Shown one piece after another: positions 37,154 to 46,579 of a DNA stretch of 64,000 bases. Under the pieces are notes generated by a model. That model ran no database searches, was not told the origin of the DNA, and saw nothing but the letters and a program-made list of their open reading frames with translations. The stretch's first letter is position 1. The number at the start of each line of letters is the position of its first letter. The stretch is taken from positions 17,109 through 81,108 of the forward strand of contig NZ_QVMQ01000014.1 in NCBI RefSeq assembly GCF_010501105.1. Reading direction: 5' to 3'. Origin of the DNA: Dysgonomonas sp. 511. GTDB lineage: Bacteria; Bacteroidota; Bacteroidia; Bacteroidales; Dysgonomonadaceae. Position numbers and translations under genes: made by a program.

Positions 37154-37867
37154 TTATTTTAGTTGATTTTTATTTTTTAGTTCTTTTTTCTGTCTGAATA
37201 TCCATTTTACTTTATTCCATAAAAAGCCTATTAGAAAAGCACCTGCGAAAAGAATAAAGGACAAGACAAGAGCTTTAATATTTACTGGTTCTTCAACCGC
37301 CGCATATGTCACATTGCCATTTACGGTGGTGATAAGTCCTATAATACAGACAAATAGGCTGACCAGAAAATAAACTTCCAGCCGCAATTCCTTTTCGGGG
37401 TACAGATATCTAACCAGATAACTTAATGCCGGTAATCCTACGAGCACACCTCCTGCCAGAAGGTATGATATAGTAGTGAAATCAGTTCCCGGCATTGCGA
37501 ATATTATCTGTGTAAGCAGATAAAACATGACGGGAAAGATTAGCAAGCTTGGATACCAATACAGTGGCTGAATCCATCTTTTTGTCTTTTTGCCAAACAT
37601 CTCGCGCAGGGCCGCAAAACAGAATGCAAAGCAGATAGCCGACTCTATAGTAATGAGTACCGCCGCATCCTGCATTATCTTAGTGTTTTTCAGATAATCT
37701 ACAATTTGCGTCTTCGATTGTAGGATTGCAAACTGGCATGCCCAAATTATAAAAACAGCACATATCAGACTGAATATTGCCGCCTGCCACAGTTTCCAAA
37801 AACTAAGTTTCAGGATACAGTTAATCAAGATAAACAACATCAGTATTTGTATAATAAGTTCCATCAA
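37154..37867 (-). CDS. hmuT: Multi-pass membrane protein, HmuT-like
   Basis: A 237-residue inner-membrane protein with six or seven hydrophobic helices and short loops (for example ILMLFILINCILKLSF, AAIFSLICAVFIIWAC, SLLIFPVMFYLLTQII, VYFLVSLFVCIIGLITTV). No catalytic motif is visible. Assignment comes from its position between the CobN-like gene and the MotA/TolQ gene, where hmu operons carry an unnamed membrane protein. Function unknown. It could be a permease for released metal or tetrapyrrole, or a scaffold for the channel. Confidence 0.65.
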   Translation of the reverse strand: MMELIIQILMLFILINCILKLSFWKLWQAAIFSLICAVFIIWACQFAILQSKTQIVDYLKNTKIMQDAAVLITIESAICFAFCFAALREMFGKKTKRWIQPLYWYPSLLIFPVMFYLLTQIIFAMPGTDFTTISYLLAGGVLVGLPALSYLVRYLYPEKELRLEVYFLVSLFVCIIGLITTVNGNVTYAAVEEPVNIKALVLSFILFAGAFLIGFLWNKVKWIFRQKKELKNKNQLK

Positions 37868-37930
37868 TATATTTAGCTAATTTGATAATATGCCAATTGA
37901 ATAATGGATTGACATATTGGCACATTCGAG

Positions 37931-40900
37931 TTATTTCTTTCTTTTCTTACGCAATATAACGAGCAGAATAACGAATGCAACAAGCACAACCGAAACTACA
38001 ATGATCCCATTAAGAGAGCTCTCTTCTCCGTTTTCGGCTTGTGAAACACCTTCTTTCTTTAGTACTGTTCCGTTTTTGCCAATTTCGGAAGAAGCATCCG
38101 CAGTTTTCATATTTTGGATTTGTTGCTTGTACTCGGTTGCATTTTCCGGTGTCGATTTTTGTGCAATGAAATCCTGCAACTTAGCGTTCGAACCTGCAAA
38201 TCCGGAACCGCTGGCACCAAATTCCTTTACAAGATCAGTATGAAGTTTTGCAATATCCGCCAATTGCTGATCCGAAGCTTTCCACATACCCTTGCGGGCA
38301 GTTTCCATCATCACGGCAGTGATTTCCTGCATTGCCTGAGGATTTTGTTCTTTAAAGAATTTTTGCACTCCTAAGTTATGGGAGTCTTTCACATACACAT
38401 CGTATATCTGATCCCACATTTCCTTATCAATTACATCGGGTTTCATCACGTTCCACGCATATGTATTTGTAACAACTTCCGTTACCTGCGCGGCGCTCGA
38501 TGCTTTACCCTTCATTACCTCTTTGATATATGCAGGGTTAAATACTGTTGAGCGGGATTCTACTCCAATCGCTTCTTTCAAATCCTGCATCTTCACATTG
38601 TTTCGGTTTCGGTAATCGGCAAAATATGCGTCCGGGTCTTTGTCTGTAACATCGCGTACAGCAAGATTGATACCTCCCATAAATTCGAATACGTGGTCAA
38701 GGCTCAATGCTCCCCACGTATTACTTTGCCGTGGCTGTACCACTACATCGGTATTGTGAAGCACGGCACGAAGTAATCCGGCTTTATATTCACCCCAACC
38801 TTTATCACTTCCATAAACCGCACCCATGTTATTGATATAGGTCTCAGCGATTTCCTTTTCGTCTTCCCACTTGTCGCCGCTTTTTACCATCTCCTGAATG
38901 CCCGTTCCATACATGCCGTTTACACCGCCAAAAACACGTTGGGTCGACATCTCCCGTGCATCCTTAGGAGGAATACCTTTTTCTACAAGCTGGCGTTCTA
39001 CTTCTGTTGTGCTTGCAGATACATAATTTTCGTACTTATCATCTTTGGATGATGCAGCCATTTCTACCGCTCGGGTAATTAATGATAGGCGGGATGCCGC
39101 AAGGTCTCGGAATTGTCCCGACGTTTGCACTACGACATCAATGCGAGGACGTCCCAATGTTTCGGATGGAATCAATTGGATATCAGATACACGTCCGAAA
39201 GCATCGCGCACTGGTTCTACACCGAGCATATAAAGCACTTGTGCGATAGTAGCTCCTTCGCTTTCGATAAACTCACTACTCCAGAAGGTATAACTTACTT
39301 TCTTCGGATAATCGCCATGTTGTTTTTTGTATTGCTCCAACGTCGCATTCACAAGTGACATACCTTTATCCCATGCTACTTCCGATGGAGTTGCTTCGGC
39401 ATTAACAGCATATAGATTGCGTCCTGTAGGAACTGCATTCGGATTTGCAACGGCATCACCACCCGAGGATGGAGCTATATAGCCCCCCGACAAGGCATTT
39501 AATATAGATTTTATTTCCATTTCGGGACTTTGTTGCAAAGCATTCTTATAATTTACTATATTATTAATAGTACGTTCTACCTCCACAATAGCTCTTGCTC
39601 GTTCTTTCTGTTCCTTAGTATATTCCGGTTGCTTAGGCTTTTCCATTTGTTTAGGAACTTCCGACTTTTGGGTATCTACATTGTCCGGTTTTTTACCTAT
39701 CTTAGGAATCCATGACGGATGACCTCCACCCGAACTACCTGATGATTTACCACCTTTCGCTGAACCGGACGATTGCATCATTGCAGCCATCCCTCTGCGA
39801 GGAGGTGTGAGTATCTTTTTCGCTTCCGACAAGTCCTTAATAGTTATCCCAGCTACATTACAGATCAATAGACTATCAACAGTTTTACCATTCAATACCT
39901 GATTAACCAATGCTTTTGCAGGCTCCAGATAACGTTGGGTGAAGAATGTTTTACTCTTTAATTGTTGCTCTGTTATCTTTCCGCGCTGTTTATCCAATGC
40001 AGCCAAACTATAAGCTATAGGATCAACACTCATTGCTTGTACGGAGGATTGTATTTTTGCCATTTCGTAAGGGACTCCTGTGGTATACATTTGTCCTGTC
40101 ATTTTCTCGTTGGCAATTTCTTCGGCAAAGTTCTCGATGCGCTCTATATCCGCAGTTGTATATGGATTAGTAAGGACGCTATCGAGTCGTAATTCTCGGT
40201 GTAATCCTATTTCGATAGCCAGTTTCTTTACAGCTAGCGATGCTTTAGGTTGTGCAGCCTCATCCGTTTTATAGTAATCCTGTATTTTATTCTGCAATGC
40301 CCTGAATTGCGTTCTGGTCTCACTTTCCATAAATGGAGGGGTGAGGTAGGATATAGTGGTGGCATACGAACGGCGTTTAGCCATCATACTCTCTCCAATA
40401 TTACCAATGGTATAGTAATAGAAATGCGGAACCGTTCCCACCAATCGGTCGGGCCAGTCGTTACTGTTCAGAGCCACTTGTTTCTGTGGAGTAAACTCAA
40501 GACTGCCATGTGTTCCGAAATGTAGCATAGCATCTGCTTTGAAAGCGTATTGCGACCAAAGGTAAGCTCCTATATATGTATGTGGAGGAGCTGACTTGGC
40601 TCCGTGAACAATGGCAAAAGCATCGCCGCCAAGTGCAGCCATCGGTTGAGGTAACAAGACGATATTTCCCAGTTCGATACGGGCAACAGCAAGATAATCT
40701 TTTCCCTCTTTGTGCACACTCATATATGCTCCGGGTGCTTCGCCATAAGTATTGGTAACGTCTGCATAAAGATCTTTAGGTATAGACTGACTTATCCACG
40801 ATTCGTATTCCGACTTCTCAATCAAAGCAGGTTTGCCGTTTTTCAGGTAATCATCGAAAGCCCCTTCTGCATAAGTACTTAATACGGCACCTTGCGTCAT

Positions 40901-42148
40901 CAACAGTTTTTCAAATTCTTGTTCAGTTGCAGGCAGATTTTCTACTTTATAACCCTCTGCTTTTAGTCGTTTTAAAAGATTGTATAAAGATGGTACTGTT
41001 TCAAGTCCTTGTGCTGTTAATGTTTCTTGTCCTGCTCCTTTGAAATAGTAAATAGAAATTTTCTTCTCCACATTACTTTTCTTTTGCAGGGAAATGAAAT
41101 TATTAACGATCTGTGTAAAACTTTTTAATCTGTCGGGAATTGCCTTAAAGAGATACAATCCATCTTTATCTACTTCCTGTGCATTTACCACATACGGATA
41201 AATTGCTCCGTCAAGTTCAGGCATAATGATACTTTGCGACATGAATCCTCCGAACATTCCCATAGGATCTTTCATCCATTCTTCTTTTGTCTGCAGGATT
41301 GTCAGGGGAGAGAATATTGGAATATTTCTTTCCTTAAGCCATTCCACAGCAGCATCGGCTTGTCCCATTGCCATACGACCATGAGCATAATAAACAACGG
41401 CATCAGGCTGTATTTGCTTCAGGAAATCCAAGCGTTTCATCATCGAAGAAACCGGGTAAACATTTAGTCCGGCATTTTGGAAAGAAACGATCATACTGTC
41501 TATATTATCCCTGTTCCCGCTGAACGGATCATTCATTCCTCCGACAATTGCTATTTTAGCTGCACCTTCTCTATAAAAATTATTCTTTTTCAGATATTCT
41601 TCGTATTCAGTGACGGTATTGAAAGAAAGCTCTTCATCTAAATGATAAAACACGTCGGATGCACTTTCCGATACGGAATCGGCAGGGGTAACAAAGAAAG
41701 ATTTCTTGTCAATATGCTGACGGATATATCGTGCAAGGTTCCGGTAATTCTTTTTATTCCCATTCTTAAGGTAAGCTGAAATATCTTCTCTCTGCACACT
41801 ATCCATATTACAGATATTGTTATCTGGATTTGTTGCTGCATATATTAGCACCGGAGTACCTTTATCCGAGGTAGATTGTATAATCTCTCGCTGTTCGGTC
41901 GATATTCCCAGTCCCATACCAAAAGCAAGTACACAATCATAGTTTTTCAGTTTGTCCAAGTCTTCTAACGATATAATGTCATATTTTACAAAGTTGTCAT
42001 TATTTGCTTTGATGATACTTGTAACCTGGAATTGTTGAAAATTAACCAATGCGATTTTAGTTGCGGAGGCTAGTTTATTCCATGCTATTAGTCCTCCGAT
42101 TACAAGAAGGGCAATAACAGCGATTAATATAAATTTCTTTTTATTCAT
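37931..42148 (-). CDS. hmuS: CobN/ChlH-like chelatase, HmuS-type, anchored at both ends
   Basis: A 1405-residue class-I chelatase large subunit related to cobaltochelatase CobN and magnesium chelatase ChlH. A signal anchor (FILIAVIALLVIGGLIAW, residues ~5-22) and a C-terminal helix (IIVVSVVLVAFVILLVIL before RKKRKK) suggest that the body is periplasmic. The CobN core is clear: HFGTHGSLEF near residue 540, NDWPDRLVGTVPHFYYYTIGNIGES, AKRR, and later YTFWSSEFIESEGATIAQVLYMLGVEP. A Ser/Gly/Lys-rich linker (~790-850) is unusual. No AAA+ partners (CobS/T, ChlI/D) are nearby. From memory, HmuS of Bacteroidetes acts in anaerobic heme use, with iron removal from heme proposed. It overlaps the PepSY gene by 8 bases (ATGAATAA). 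Confidence 0.9.
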   Translation of the reverse strand: MNKKKFILIAVIALLVIGGLIAWNKLASATKIALVNFQQFQVTSIIKANNDNFVKYDIISLEDLDKLKNYDCVLAFGMGLGISTEQREIIQSTSDKGTPVLIYAATNPDNNICNMDSVQREDISAYLKNGNKKNYRNLARYIRQHIDKKSFFVTPADSVSESASDVFYHLDEELSFNTVTEYEEYLKKNNFYREGAAKIAIVGGMNDPFSGNRDNIDSMIVSFQNAGLNVYPVSSMMKRLDFLKQIQPDAVVYYAHGRMAMGQADAAVEWLKERNIPIFSPLTILQTKEEWMKDPMGMFGGFMSQSIIMPELDGAIYPYVVNAQEVDKDGLYLFKAIPDRLKSFTQIVNNFISLQKKSNVEKKISIYYFKGAGQETLTAQGLETVPSLYNLLKRLKAEGYKVENLPATEQEFEKLLMTQGAVLSTYAEGAFDDYLKNGKPALIEKSEYESWISQSIPKDLYADVTNTYGEAPGAYMSVHKEGKDYLAVARIELGNIVLLPQPMAALGGDAFAIVHGAKSAPPHTYIGAYLWSQYAFKADAMLHFGTHGSLEFTPQKQVALNSNDWPDRLVGTVPHFYYYTIGNIGESMMAKRRSYATTISYLTPPFMESETRTQFRALQNKIQDYYKTDEAAQPKASLAVKKLAIEIGLHRELRLDSVLTNPYTTADIERIENFAEEIANEKMTGQMYTTGVPYEMAKIQSSVQAMSVDPIAYSLAALDKQRGKITEQQLKSKTFFTQRYLEPAKALVNQVLNGKTVDSLLICNVAGITIKDLSEAKKILTPPRRGMAAMMQSSGSAKGGKSSGSSGGGHPSWIPKIGKKPDNVDTQKSEVPKQMEKPKQPEYTKEQKERARAIVEVERTINNIVNYKNALQQSPEMEIKSILNALSGGYIAPSSGGDAVANPNAVPTGRNLYAVNAEATPSEVAWDKGMSLVNATLEQYKKQHGDYPKKVSYTFWSSEFIESEGATIAQVLYMLGVEPVRDAFGRVSDIQLIPSETLGRPRIDVVVQTSGQFRDLAASRLSLITRAVEMAASSKDDKYENYVSASTTEVERQLVEKGIPPKDAREMSTQRVFGGVNGMYGTGIQEMVKSGDKWEDEKEIAETYINNMGAVYGSDKGWGEYKAGLLRAVLHNTDVVVQPRQSNTWGALSLDHVFEFMGGINLAVRDVTDKDPDAYFADYRNRNNVKMQDLKEAIGVESRSTVFNPAYIKEVMKGKASSAAQVTEVVTNTYAWNVMKPDVIDKEMWDQIYDVYVKDSHNLGVQKFFKEQNPQAMQEITAVMMETARKGMWKASDQQLADIAKLHTDLVKEFGASGSGFAGSNAKLQDFIAQKSTPENATEYKQQIQNMKTADASSEIGKNGTVLKKEGVSQAENGEESSLNGIIVVSVVLVAFVILLVILRKKRKK

Positions 42149-43709
42149 TATGATATATTTTATTTTTCTTCTTCTTCTTTTTCCTCTTATGATACTTCCG
42201 GTAAATTATGTATCCTGTAATCAATATAATTAATGATAAGATACCGGATATAAATACGAACAGATCAGCTATGATACCCGGAAGGAAAGTGTAGATACGT
42301 CCTACATGTACTTCGAGAGACAAATGCCAGAGAGACATACGGGCATTGCGGAAAGAATCAGGCATCGATGTAAATTGCTTTCCGGATTCTATAACTTTTG
42401 CTCCTGTTCCGTATTCGAATACGATAGTTTTATCTGCAAAATCGTCACTATATCCTCCTACGGAATTTGTAAAAGTCGGCATCCCTCCCCGTTTAGATTG
42501 ATATGGTTTGTCCGTATAGTAATCGAAACTTTCGCCTGTTTGCTTATTCCATCTATAGATTCCGCTAAAAGAACCTACAACCCAATTGATACTATCCTGT
42601 TGGTTAAGCACATTTACTCCCATAATGCTTACAGGAGGCGATTTTTTCATTTTACGAGGTTCGATATCAAGAGATTTTGTTTGGAAAAAACCATCGGATG
42701 AATAGAATATCCATTCATTTTCAAAAGTATCGTATCTTATGCAGCGTAGCTTGTCATGCCAAGGATTATCACTATCCAGCATTGTACCGGGTATAGGCTT
42801 CGACTTTCCCCTGATAATAGATATCAGAAGTGGTGGACGAAGGAACATACCTGAGATTACAACAATCAGGAAAATAGCAAAGAACCATGAGCCTAATTTA
42901 TTATGCCATTTTAACGAGGTTTTAAATAGAGCTTTGTTCTTCTTAGCCTCTTTTCCTTTTTTCTTCATCCTTCTAATCAGTTTCGGACAGAAAGTAAGGA
43001 TAACACCTGTTACACACAGAATAATAGTGAAAACGCCCATTATGTCGACGATTATTTTACCAGGCATACCAAACAGTTCTCCACTGTGCAGTGTCCACAA
43101 AGTGCGAAACCACGAAGCTTCTTTTTTATAGCCTTCGGGTGTCGGAAGTTCTATCATGCTGAAAGCAGTGTATGGAGATGTGGAAACATAGAAGTGTGAA
43201 CGGGTCATCAGTACAAGAGAGTCTCCCTGTACGCATATATCGGAAAAACGCTCTCTGCTATCGATCAGGCCGGAAAGGCTTATCCATTCCCCGGAAGCCG
43301 GGTTAAGCCTGTAAATATCAAAAGTGGATACGCTGAATATCTCTCCGGAAGATGTTTTTACTATGTTATTGATGATATTGTTATCCGCACCGCTTTTTAT
43401 ACCTTTAGTAAAGGGTATAAAAGATGAATGTAAAGAGTCTGTCAACCAGATACCGTTTCCTCCATAAAGCAGTATAGAATCTCCAGACAATTTAAAACTT
43501 CCTTTTACCGATCCCTTGTTCCAATTATCATAACTATATGTACTTCCCAGCGCAGACCGTGGTACATCAACTGATGAAATAGCTCTTCGATGATTGAGGA
43601 ATATCCCCGACAATGCAAACATAAACATGAATATGGCAAAAAATAGTCCGAGCCATTTATGCCATTTCTTCATACGTTTCGATTTCTTCTTTTTTATTTG
43701 AGGCTCCAT
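42141..43709 (-). CDS. PepSY-associated membrane protein, possible heme/iron reductase
   Basis: A 522-residue inner-membrane protein with three or four helices and two large periplasmic domains. The helices carry histidines in typical PepSY_TM positions: MKKWHKWLGLFFAIFMFMF near the N-terminus, LKWHNKLGSWFFAIFLIV, and LWHLSLEVHVGRIYTF near the C-terminus. Relatives (FoxB/PiuB type) are thought to bind heme in the membrane and reduce iron in siderophores. The N-terminus overlaps the upstream receptor gene by 16 bases, and the C-terminus overlaps the CobN-like gene by 8 bases, so it is tightly coupled to heme uptake. Reduction of heme iron before or after metal removal is an inference. Confidence 0.8.
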   Translation of the reverse strand: MEPQIKKKKSKRMKKWHKWLGLFFAIFMFMFALSGIFLNHRRAISSVDVPRSALGSTYSYDNWNKGSVKGSFKLSGDSILLYGGNGIWLTDSLHSSFIPFTKGIKSGADNNIINNIVKTSSGEIFSVSTFDIYRLNPASGEWISLSGLIDSRERFSDICVQGDSLVLMTRSHFYVSTSPYTAFSMIELPTPEGYKKEASWFRTLWTLHSGELFGMPGKIIVDIMGVFTIILCVTGVILTFCPKLIRRMKKKGKEAKKNKALFKTSLKWHNKLGSWFFAIFLIVVISGMFLRPPLLISIIRGKSKPIPGTMLDSDNPWHDKLRCIRYDTFENEWIFYSSDGFFQTKSLDIEPRKMKKSPPVSIMGVNVLNQQDSINWVVGSFSGIYRWNKQTGESFDYYTDKPYQSKRGGMPTFTNSVGGYSDDFADKTIVFEYGTGAKVIESGKQFTSMPDSFRNARMSLWHLSLEVHVGRIYTFLPGIIADLFVFISGILSLIILITGYIIYRKYHKRKKKKKKNKIYHNE

Positions 43710-45835
43710 TTCAATCCGATATAAAAAGTCCTTCCCGGAGATACGCTTGAGTAAAAGCTGTAAGATTTGGCTTTATAGTCAAATAAATTATTTATCCCGG
43801 CACTTAATGAGAAATTAAATGGTAATGGTTGTGCAAGTGTCAGCCTCCATATTGAATAACCTTCATAATGAGTTTTAATATCTTCCTCTTCAGTAATGAT
43901 CCCGGCTTCGTCATCAATCTCATCTGTATTTCCAAGTTGGTATATATCTACGCCACTGAGATATTTACCACTAAAAGATATGGTCGGATTATACTTCTTA
44001 AGGAAGGAAGAAGTATAATCGAGTCGTAATGTAGCTGTATGAGGGCGGGTAGTCGAGCGTTTCTTCAAATCGTTATGTACATAGGTATAAGACCCTTTCA
44101 CTAGTATATTATCAGTGAAGCGATGAGAGACGGATAACTCGGTACTGAAAATCTTTGTTTTCCCCATATTGAAATACTGAATAGTATCCTCATGTAACCA
44201 CACATTGTCTATCTGGTCGTCTATAATCGAATATTGTCCCATTGCCGTAACCGACGTCCTTCCGAAAATACCTTCTGCTGATAAGTTGAAATTATTGCTA
44301 ATCTCAGCTTTTAAGTCTTTATTACCCTTTATCTGAAAACCTCCTCCATAAGGATGATACCAGTCTGTATATAACTCTTTGAGTGTAGGTGAGCGGAAAC
44401 CTCCGGAATAGCCTCCTCGCAAAGTAATTTTATCGCTTGGTTTATACATTGTAGAAAGACGGGGTGTAAGATGTCCCTTAAATTGTGAATGGTAATCGTA
44501 GCGAAGCCCTCCGACCAATGTTACTTTATCATTCAAAACCCAGTCTTGTTGTGCAAATGCGGAATAAGTCTGTGCATCCCTGTTTTCATTTGTCCCTTCA
44601 CTTTCAAACATATATGTCATCAGGTCTTCCGTAAAATATTCGACACCGGCAACCAGAGAATGCTTATCGGCTATCATTATATCATACAATGCACTAAAAC
44701 GCATCTGCTCGTTTTCATATTTTTTCTCTTCCTCTTTCAGACGCTTGTAGTAGTCATATTTATCGTATTTATCATAATTTCCGGAAACGGATATATGCTG
44801 TTTATTGGATATGGAATAAGTACCTTTCAATCCTCCGGTATAATCATAGAAACGATCACGTAGTTTTGTACCATCAATCCCTCCTGGATTTCTTTCCTTG
44901 AAGAAATATCCTCCATTGGCTTCTATATCAAGTTTTTGTCCCAGATTGAAAGAGACTTTTGGGTTTATGCTATAGTCTTCATAGCCTGCAACATTCGAAC
45001 CAGCCAACTGGTATACATCACGTGTTTTATAGGCTCCGGTAAGGCTTGCCCATCCCCATTTTTGCTTTGAACTTACCGAAAGGTTGTAATTCTGTTCTTT
45101 ATTGCTTCCATAACGTATTGATGCCTGAGTATTGAAAAGGTAGGATGGCTTCTTTGTTATGATATTGATAACTCCTCCCACAGCATTCGAACCGTAGAGA
45201 GACGATGAAGCTCCCTTTACTATTTCTATCCGTTCAATATTTTCTGTATTTATACGATTGTAATCTATATTATCAAAAGACTCCCCGGCCATACGCTCTC
45301 CATCGACTAAGAATAAGACATATTTGCTACCAAAGCCCAACATATTTATTTTGGTATATCCTCCGTTATTTGTAAAGTCTATTCCCGGCAACTCATATTC
45401 GAGTAAGTCCCTCATATTCGAAACCTGCATTTTCTCGATAGCCTTTCTACTGATAACCTGAACGGCAATGGGTATGTTTTTCAAATCCCGCTCTGTACGG
45501 CTAGCCGTAACTACAACCTGATCCAATTCTATCGGTTTTTCAGTTATTTCTATTAACAGTTCATTAATATTATCCTGTATAGAAAGTGTTTGACGTTGCG
45601 ATTCGTATCCTACGGCGGAAATACAAAGGATATAATCTCCTTTCGGTATTTCCGGTATCCGGAAGTTCCCATTCTGATCAGTTATGGAACCGTAAAATGT
45701 ACCTTGCAATCCGATATTTACATTTGATAATTCCTGTTTGTTTTTATTATTTACAATTTTCCCGGAAATAGTATAGTTTTGCGCCTTGATACATAAACAA
45801 GTAAGTAAAAAGGTTAATAAAAATATAGTTCTCAT
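43694..45835 (-). CDS. hmuR: TonB-dependent heme receptor HmuR-like, copy 2
   Basis: A 713-residue outer-membrane receptor. Signal peptide (ending near IKAQ), a carboxypeptidase-regulatory-like domain (ISGKIVNNKNKQELSNVN), a TonB box near QVVVTASRTERDLKN, a plug with LFLVDGERMAGESFDNIDYN and IEIVKGASSSLYGSNAVGGV, and a barrel ending YIGLKWSLK. It contains the conserved GGYSGGFRSPTLKELY segment seen in heme receptors of the HmuR/BtuB type. It is a clear paralogue of the receptor at 46580-48745. A HmuY-like gene lies directly upstream, with a strong hairpin between them. Confidence 0.88.
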   Translation of the reverse strand: MRTIFLLTFLLTCLCIKAQNYTISGKIVNNKNKQELSNVNIGLQGTFYGSITDQNGNFRIPEIPKGDYILCISAVGYESQRQTLSIQDNINELLIEITEKPIELDQVVVTASRTERDLKNIPIAVQVISRKAIEKMQVSNMRDLLEYELPGIDFTNNGGYTKINMLGFGSKYVLFLVDGERMAGESFDNIDYNRINTENIERIEIVKGASSSLYGSNAVGGVINIITKKPSYLFNTQASIRYGSNKEQNYNLSVSSKQKWGWASLTGAYKTRDVYQLAGSNVAGYEDYSINPKVSFNLGQKLDIEANGGYFFKERNPGGIDGTKLRDRFYDYTGGLKGTYSISNKQHISVSGNYDKYDKYDYYKRLKEEEKKYENEQMRFSALYDIMIADKHSLVAGVEYFTEDLMTYMFESEGTNENRDAQTYSAFAQQDWVLNDKVTLVGGLRYDYHSQFKGHLTPRLSTMYKPSDKITLRGGYSGGFRSPTLKELYTDWYHPYGGGFQIKGNKDLKAEISNNFNLSAEGIFGRTSVTAMGQYSIIDDQIDNVWLHEDTIQYFNMGKTKIFSTELSVSHRFTDNILVKGSYTYVHNDLKKRSTTRPHTATLRLDYTSSFLKKYNPTISFSGKYLSGVDIYQLGNTDEIDDEAGIITEEEDIKTHYEGYSIWRLTLAQPLPFNFSLSAGINNLFDYKAKSYSFYSSVSPGRTFYIGLKWSLK

Positions 45836-45856
45836 TATACAATTTTTATCACGAGC

Positions 45857-45897
45857 AAAAGATTACTCCTAAAAATCAGTCTTAGAAGTAATCTTTT
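45857..45897 (-). repeat. Strong intergenic hairpin between hmuY copy 2 and hmuR copy 2
   Basis: A 16-bp stem (AAAAGATTACTCCTAA with TTAGAAGTAATCTTTT, one mismatch) and ~9-base loop. On the minus-strand RNA the 3' arm ends in UUUU followed by GC, so it is at best a partial terminator; it may protect the 3' end of the hmuY message. Confidence 0.65.
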
Positions 45898-45920
45898 AAT
45901 GAAATTTTATCTTATCTGAT

Positions 45921-46535
45921 TTATTCGAATTTAGTAGAACCGCTTTCGTTATATTGATATTTAAAACTAATATAAGCTCCTAGACTATTTTTCTCATCTT
46001 TATAATCATAGACTTGTAGTTTTACATATTTTCCATCAGCTGTTTTTATAACATATACCCAGTTGTGATATGTATATACGGGAGGAGGATTGCTAGTATC
46101 AATTGTCAACCATGTTGCAAGTGTTTGTGAGAACGATTGTTCGGCTTCTTCTATTCCGTCTCCGGTAAATGCAGTAGTTATTGTACCTATTTTATCTGTG
46201 ATATAACCTGATGCTGGAGCTTCAGTTACTGTATTCCAATCGGTTTTGTTGGTGTTGACAGCAGCACCTTTACCTTTTCCGGACTCACCTCCATTCAGTC
46301 GCATATCTCCACGATGAAAGGCTATGTCCCAAGAAAGATCATTTTCAGGATCTGTAATGTCAACTATTTTTCCTTTTTCGAAAGAAAAATATACCCAGTC
46401 AGTATACGATGTCGCATTTAAAAATTCGTATTTATTTACATTTCCCGGAAGTTGTTCATTGTCATCGTCATCACTACAAGACGACAAGCACAAAATACCT
46501 AATAATACGGCCAGAAATAATTTACTTTTTTTCAT
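45921..46535 (-). CDS. hmuY: HmuY-family hemophore lipoprotein, copy 2
   Basis: A 204-residue lipoprotein (lipobox LSSC, Cys20, then SDDDDNE). HmuY binds heme at the cell surface and passes it to the HmuR receptor. Family features are the pattern YTDWVYFSFEKGK, LSWDIAFHRGDMRLNGG, then NTVTEAPASGYITD and a C-terminal HNWVYVIKTADGKYVKLQVYDY. Heme ligands vary in this family (His or Met), and MRLNGG contains a Met that could serve; I cannot confirm this. It lies 44 bases downstream of the first hmuR copy and just before the second. Confidence 0.88.
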   Translation of the reverse strand: MKKSKLFLAVLLGILCLSSCSDDDDNEQLPGNVNKYEFLNATSYTDWVYFSFEKGKIVDITDPENDLSWDIAFHRGDMRLNGGESGKGKGAAVNTNKTDWNTVTEAPASGYITDKIGTITTAFTGDGIEEAEQSFSQTLATWLTIDTSNPPPVYTYHNWVYVIKTADGKYVKLQVYDYKDEKNSLGAYISFKYQYNESGSTKFE

Positions 46536-46579
46536 TGTTACTTTTTTATTATATGATTTATATTTTTTTGATTAAAATG

